Under the pieces are notes generated by a model. The model was not told where the DNA came from and ran no database searches. It saw nothing but the letters and a program-made list of their open reading frames with translations. Below, piece by piece: positions 62,850-64,000 of a stretch of DNA of 64,000 bases (the stretch's first letter is position 1; each line of letters begins with the position of its first letter). The position numbers and the translations under genes are program-made. The DNA is taken from NCBI GenBank assembly GCA_913031625.1, contig CAJWGB010000002.1, forward strand, positions 23,465-87,464. The letters are read 5' to 3'. The DNA is from an uncultured Planctomycetaceae bacterium. Lineage in GTDB: Bacteria > Planctomycetota > Planctomycetia > Planctomycetales > Planctomycetaceae.

Positions 62850-63737
62850 CTACTTTCGGTTGCTGGCTTCGTTTCGGATATCCTGGAGTGCCTTCGTCAG
62901 TCGTTCCGGCCATTTGAACGCTGGTGACTTCGCCGGTTGGTAGCCCTTGAGGTGCCCGGTGAGTCGCGTCTGAGGCTTCGTATAAACCACCTGAGTCTCG
63001 CCGAACACCTCGCGGCACAGTCTGGCGAGGCCCGGGTCATACTCAATGAGTTCTTTGCGTGTGTCTACGTGGTTGTGGTCATGATCCGGTGGTCGATTGT
63101 TGCTGAACCAGCTCTGCACGCCTTCGGCCCAGTATTCGTAGTGATTCACTGCAGCGTATTTGGTCTTCCACAGTCCTGCTGAAATTGCTTTCTCGTACTG
63201 TGCCTTCAGTCGAGTATCGAATGTTGGATCGACGCGAACCAGGCCTCGCAGGTGAATGTTGTGAGCGAACTCGTGAATCAGGATGTTCTCTGCACTGTAC
63301 GGATCGCCTCGATAGCACAGGAGATTCTCTTCCGCGCAGGAACAGATGGGGTCTTCCTCAGAGCCACCGAGACCTCGGGCACGTGCATCCCAAAAGTCCT
63401 TCGGACGGAAGTGGGCGTATTCAGGAACGTCCGTCGTGAACTCGGAGTGTGCCATCACAACCAGGCGGGAGCCGCTGTCAGTCATCGCCTTGCGAACGTC
63501 CGGCCGTTTGGCCAGCATCAGGTTGACCAGCCATGCCGCTTCACGCAGGGCATAGTCATTCACATGACTCGAAGAGACGATGGGGTAACCATTCGCCGAG
63601 ACGTACTTCGTATAAAACGGGTTCAGCTTTAGTTCGGGCGGAGGGGCCGTCACCTTGAAGTCCTCGGCCGCGGCACTTCCCAACAGCAGACTGGCCAGCA
63701 GAAAGAGGGGATGGAACCCGCCGCCCTCTTTCCTCAC
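62850..63737 (-). CDS. Secreted HEXXH zinc-metallopeptidase-like protein
   Basis: I set the start at GTG 63737 (VRKEGGGFHPLFLLASLLLGSAAAEDF, signal peptide), because the 83 residues that the track adds upstream come from AT-rich sequence of different character. The 295-residue product contains ILIHEFAHNIHLRGL (HEXXH zinc site) with a downstream YEYWAEGVQSWF whose Glu could be the third ligand, and a Cys-containing insert (DPICSCAEENLLCYRGD). This is a gluzincin-like layout; family assignment beyond that is uncertain. It is convergent with the cytochrome-WD40 gene. The true upstream region may be missing owing to the junction. Confidence 0.75.
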   Translation of the reverse strand: MRKEGGGFHPLFLLASLLLGSAAAEDFKVTAPPPELKLNPFYTKYVSANGYPIVSSSHVNDYALREAAWLVNLMLAKRPDVRKAMTDSGSRLVVMAHSEFTTDVPEYAHFRPKDFWDARARGLGGSEEDPICSCAEENLLCYRGDPYSAENILIHEFAHNIHLRGLVRVDPTFDTRLKAQYEKAISAGLWKTKYAAVNHYEYWAEGVQSWFSNNRPPDHDHNHVDTRKELIEYDPGLARLCREVFGETQVVYTKPQTRLTGHLKGYQPAKSPAFKWPERLTKALQDIRNEASNRK

Positions 63738-64000
63738 ATCATCCGAACGGACCACTAAATTGTCTCCAGCCTGCTGATACAGTTGTGAACCACCATTTAG
63801 AGGAGCATTTAAATCTGACATAAAAAGACTATCTCCTATATCAAAAATACCCTGAGGTATGTTTTGTGTAAAGGTTAATATCTGCCAATTTAGGGGATTT
63901 GAATTTACTGGAGCAACAGATATATTAGCGGTAACAATCGAATCTATTATTGGTGTATTTCCTGTATTTACAAACCAAAATCCCAATGCAAAAGGATCAG
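63738..64000 (-). other. AT-rich foreign-looking segment with open reading frame
   Basis: My hand count gives about 34% G+C for the last 220 bases, against 65% in the line 63661-63720 just before. On the minus strand it encodes DPFALGFWFVNTGNTPIIDS... DSLFMSDLNAPLNGGSQ..., a beta-rich exported-protein-like segment with A/T-ending codons, running off the window edge and in frame with the metallopeptidase. Likely a chimeric join or a recent insertion; Bacteroidota-like in character, but the source cannot be named from sequence alone. Confidence 0.65.

Noticed and set aside
1-64000. tRNA, rRNA, CRISPR array, riboswitch, prophage or integrase
   Set aside because: Scanned by eye for T-loop/cloverleaf patterns, regularly spaced repeats and hallmark proteins; a few GGTTCGA matches lie inside coding sequence only.

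Overview
The window reads as a piece of a chromosome (or long metagenomic contig) from a free-living, probably marine member of the Planctomycetota. The markers are lineage-typical families: a DUF1501 protein, two DUF1549/DUF1553 (PSCyt2/PSD1) proteins with planctomycete cytochrome domains, a PPC-domain protein, a cytochrome-WD40 protein, the Chlamydiae/Verrucomicrobia/Planctomycetes small basic protein, a planctomycete-style complex I cluster and many sulfatase/esterase-type secreted enzymes. I see no tRNA, rRNA, CRISPR array, transposase, integrase or phage gene.

Layout. 0-3 kb: secreted protein, sodium:solute symporter, isochorismatase-like hydrolase. 3.3-7 kb: four-gene Zn/Mn-type ABC importer whose second permease carries a C-terminal winged-helix-like tail. 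7.1-11.8 kb (minus): VWA lipoprotein with a problematic start, DUF3467, FmdB-type zinc ribbon, and a ketosynthase-fold protein that has lost its catalytic Cys and one His. 12.2-17 kb (plus): lone GspF-like membrane protein, O-acetylhomoserine sulfhydrylase, small membrane protein, squalene-cyclase-fold secreted protein, tandem zinc-ribbon protein. 17.6-22.4 kb: frameshifted sialate O-acetylesterase, two minus-strand hypotheticals, a Cys-rich secreted protein with its own terminator. 22.6-33.2 kb: Old Yellow Enzyme, GT4-acpS pair, RNase-H-like nuclease-CPBP protease pair, membrane sulfatase-like enzyme, Gfo/Idh/MocA protein, and a FliA-like sigma factor split by a frameshift in a C6 run. 33.2-42 kb (minus): nuoH-J-K-L-M-N without nuoI. 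42.5-46.3 kb: small basic protein, rpsT, metallophosphoesterase, rpsA, with dispersed palindromic repeats between them. 46.5-53.1 kb (minus): large cytochrome/DUF1549/DUF1553 protein, tandem alpha/beta hydrolase, TatD. 53.3-62.7 kb (plus): DUF1501, PPC, Big2-PSCyt-DUF1549/1553 and cytochrome-WD40-coiled-coil genes in one direction, with CGT/GGT-rich codon use like rpsA. 62.8-63.7 kb (minus): secreted HEXXH metallopeptidase-like protein, then about 250 bases of AT-rich sequence that looks foreign.

How they fit together. The ABC importer and the complex I genes are conventional operons. The 53.3-62.7 kb group is the most system-like block: four exported proteins combining a Tat-type DUF1501 protein, heme-binding motifs, adhesion-type Ig/PPC domains, a beta-propeller and a long coiled coil, probably made in large amounts at the cell envelope; its function is unknown. 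Two genes are broken by one missing base each and a third has no usable ATG/GTG/TTG start; these may be consensus errors, real lesions or recoding, and read-level evidence would decide.
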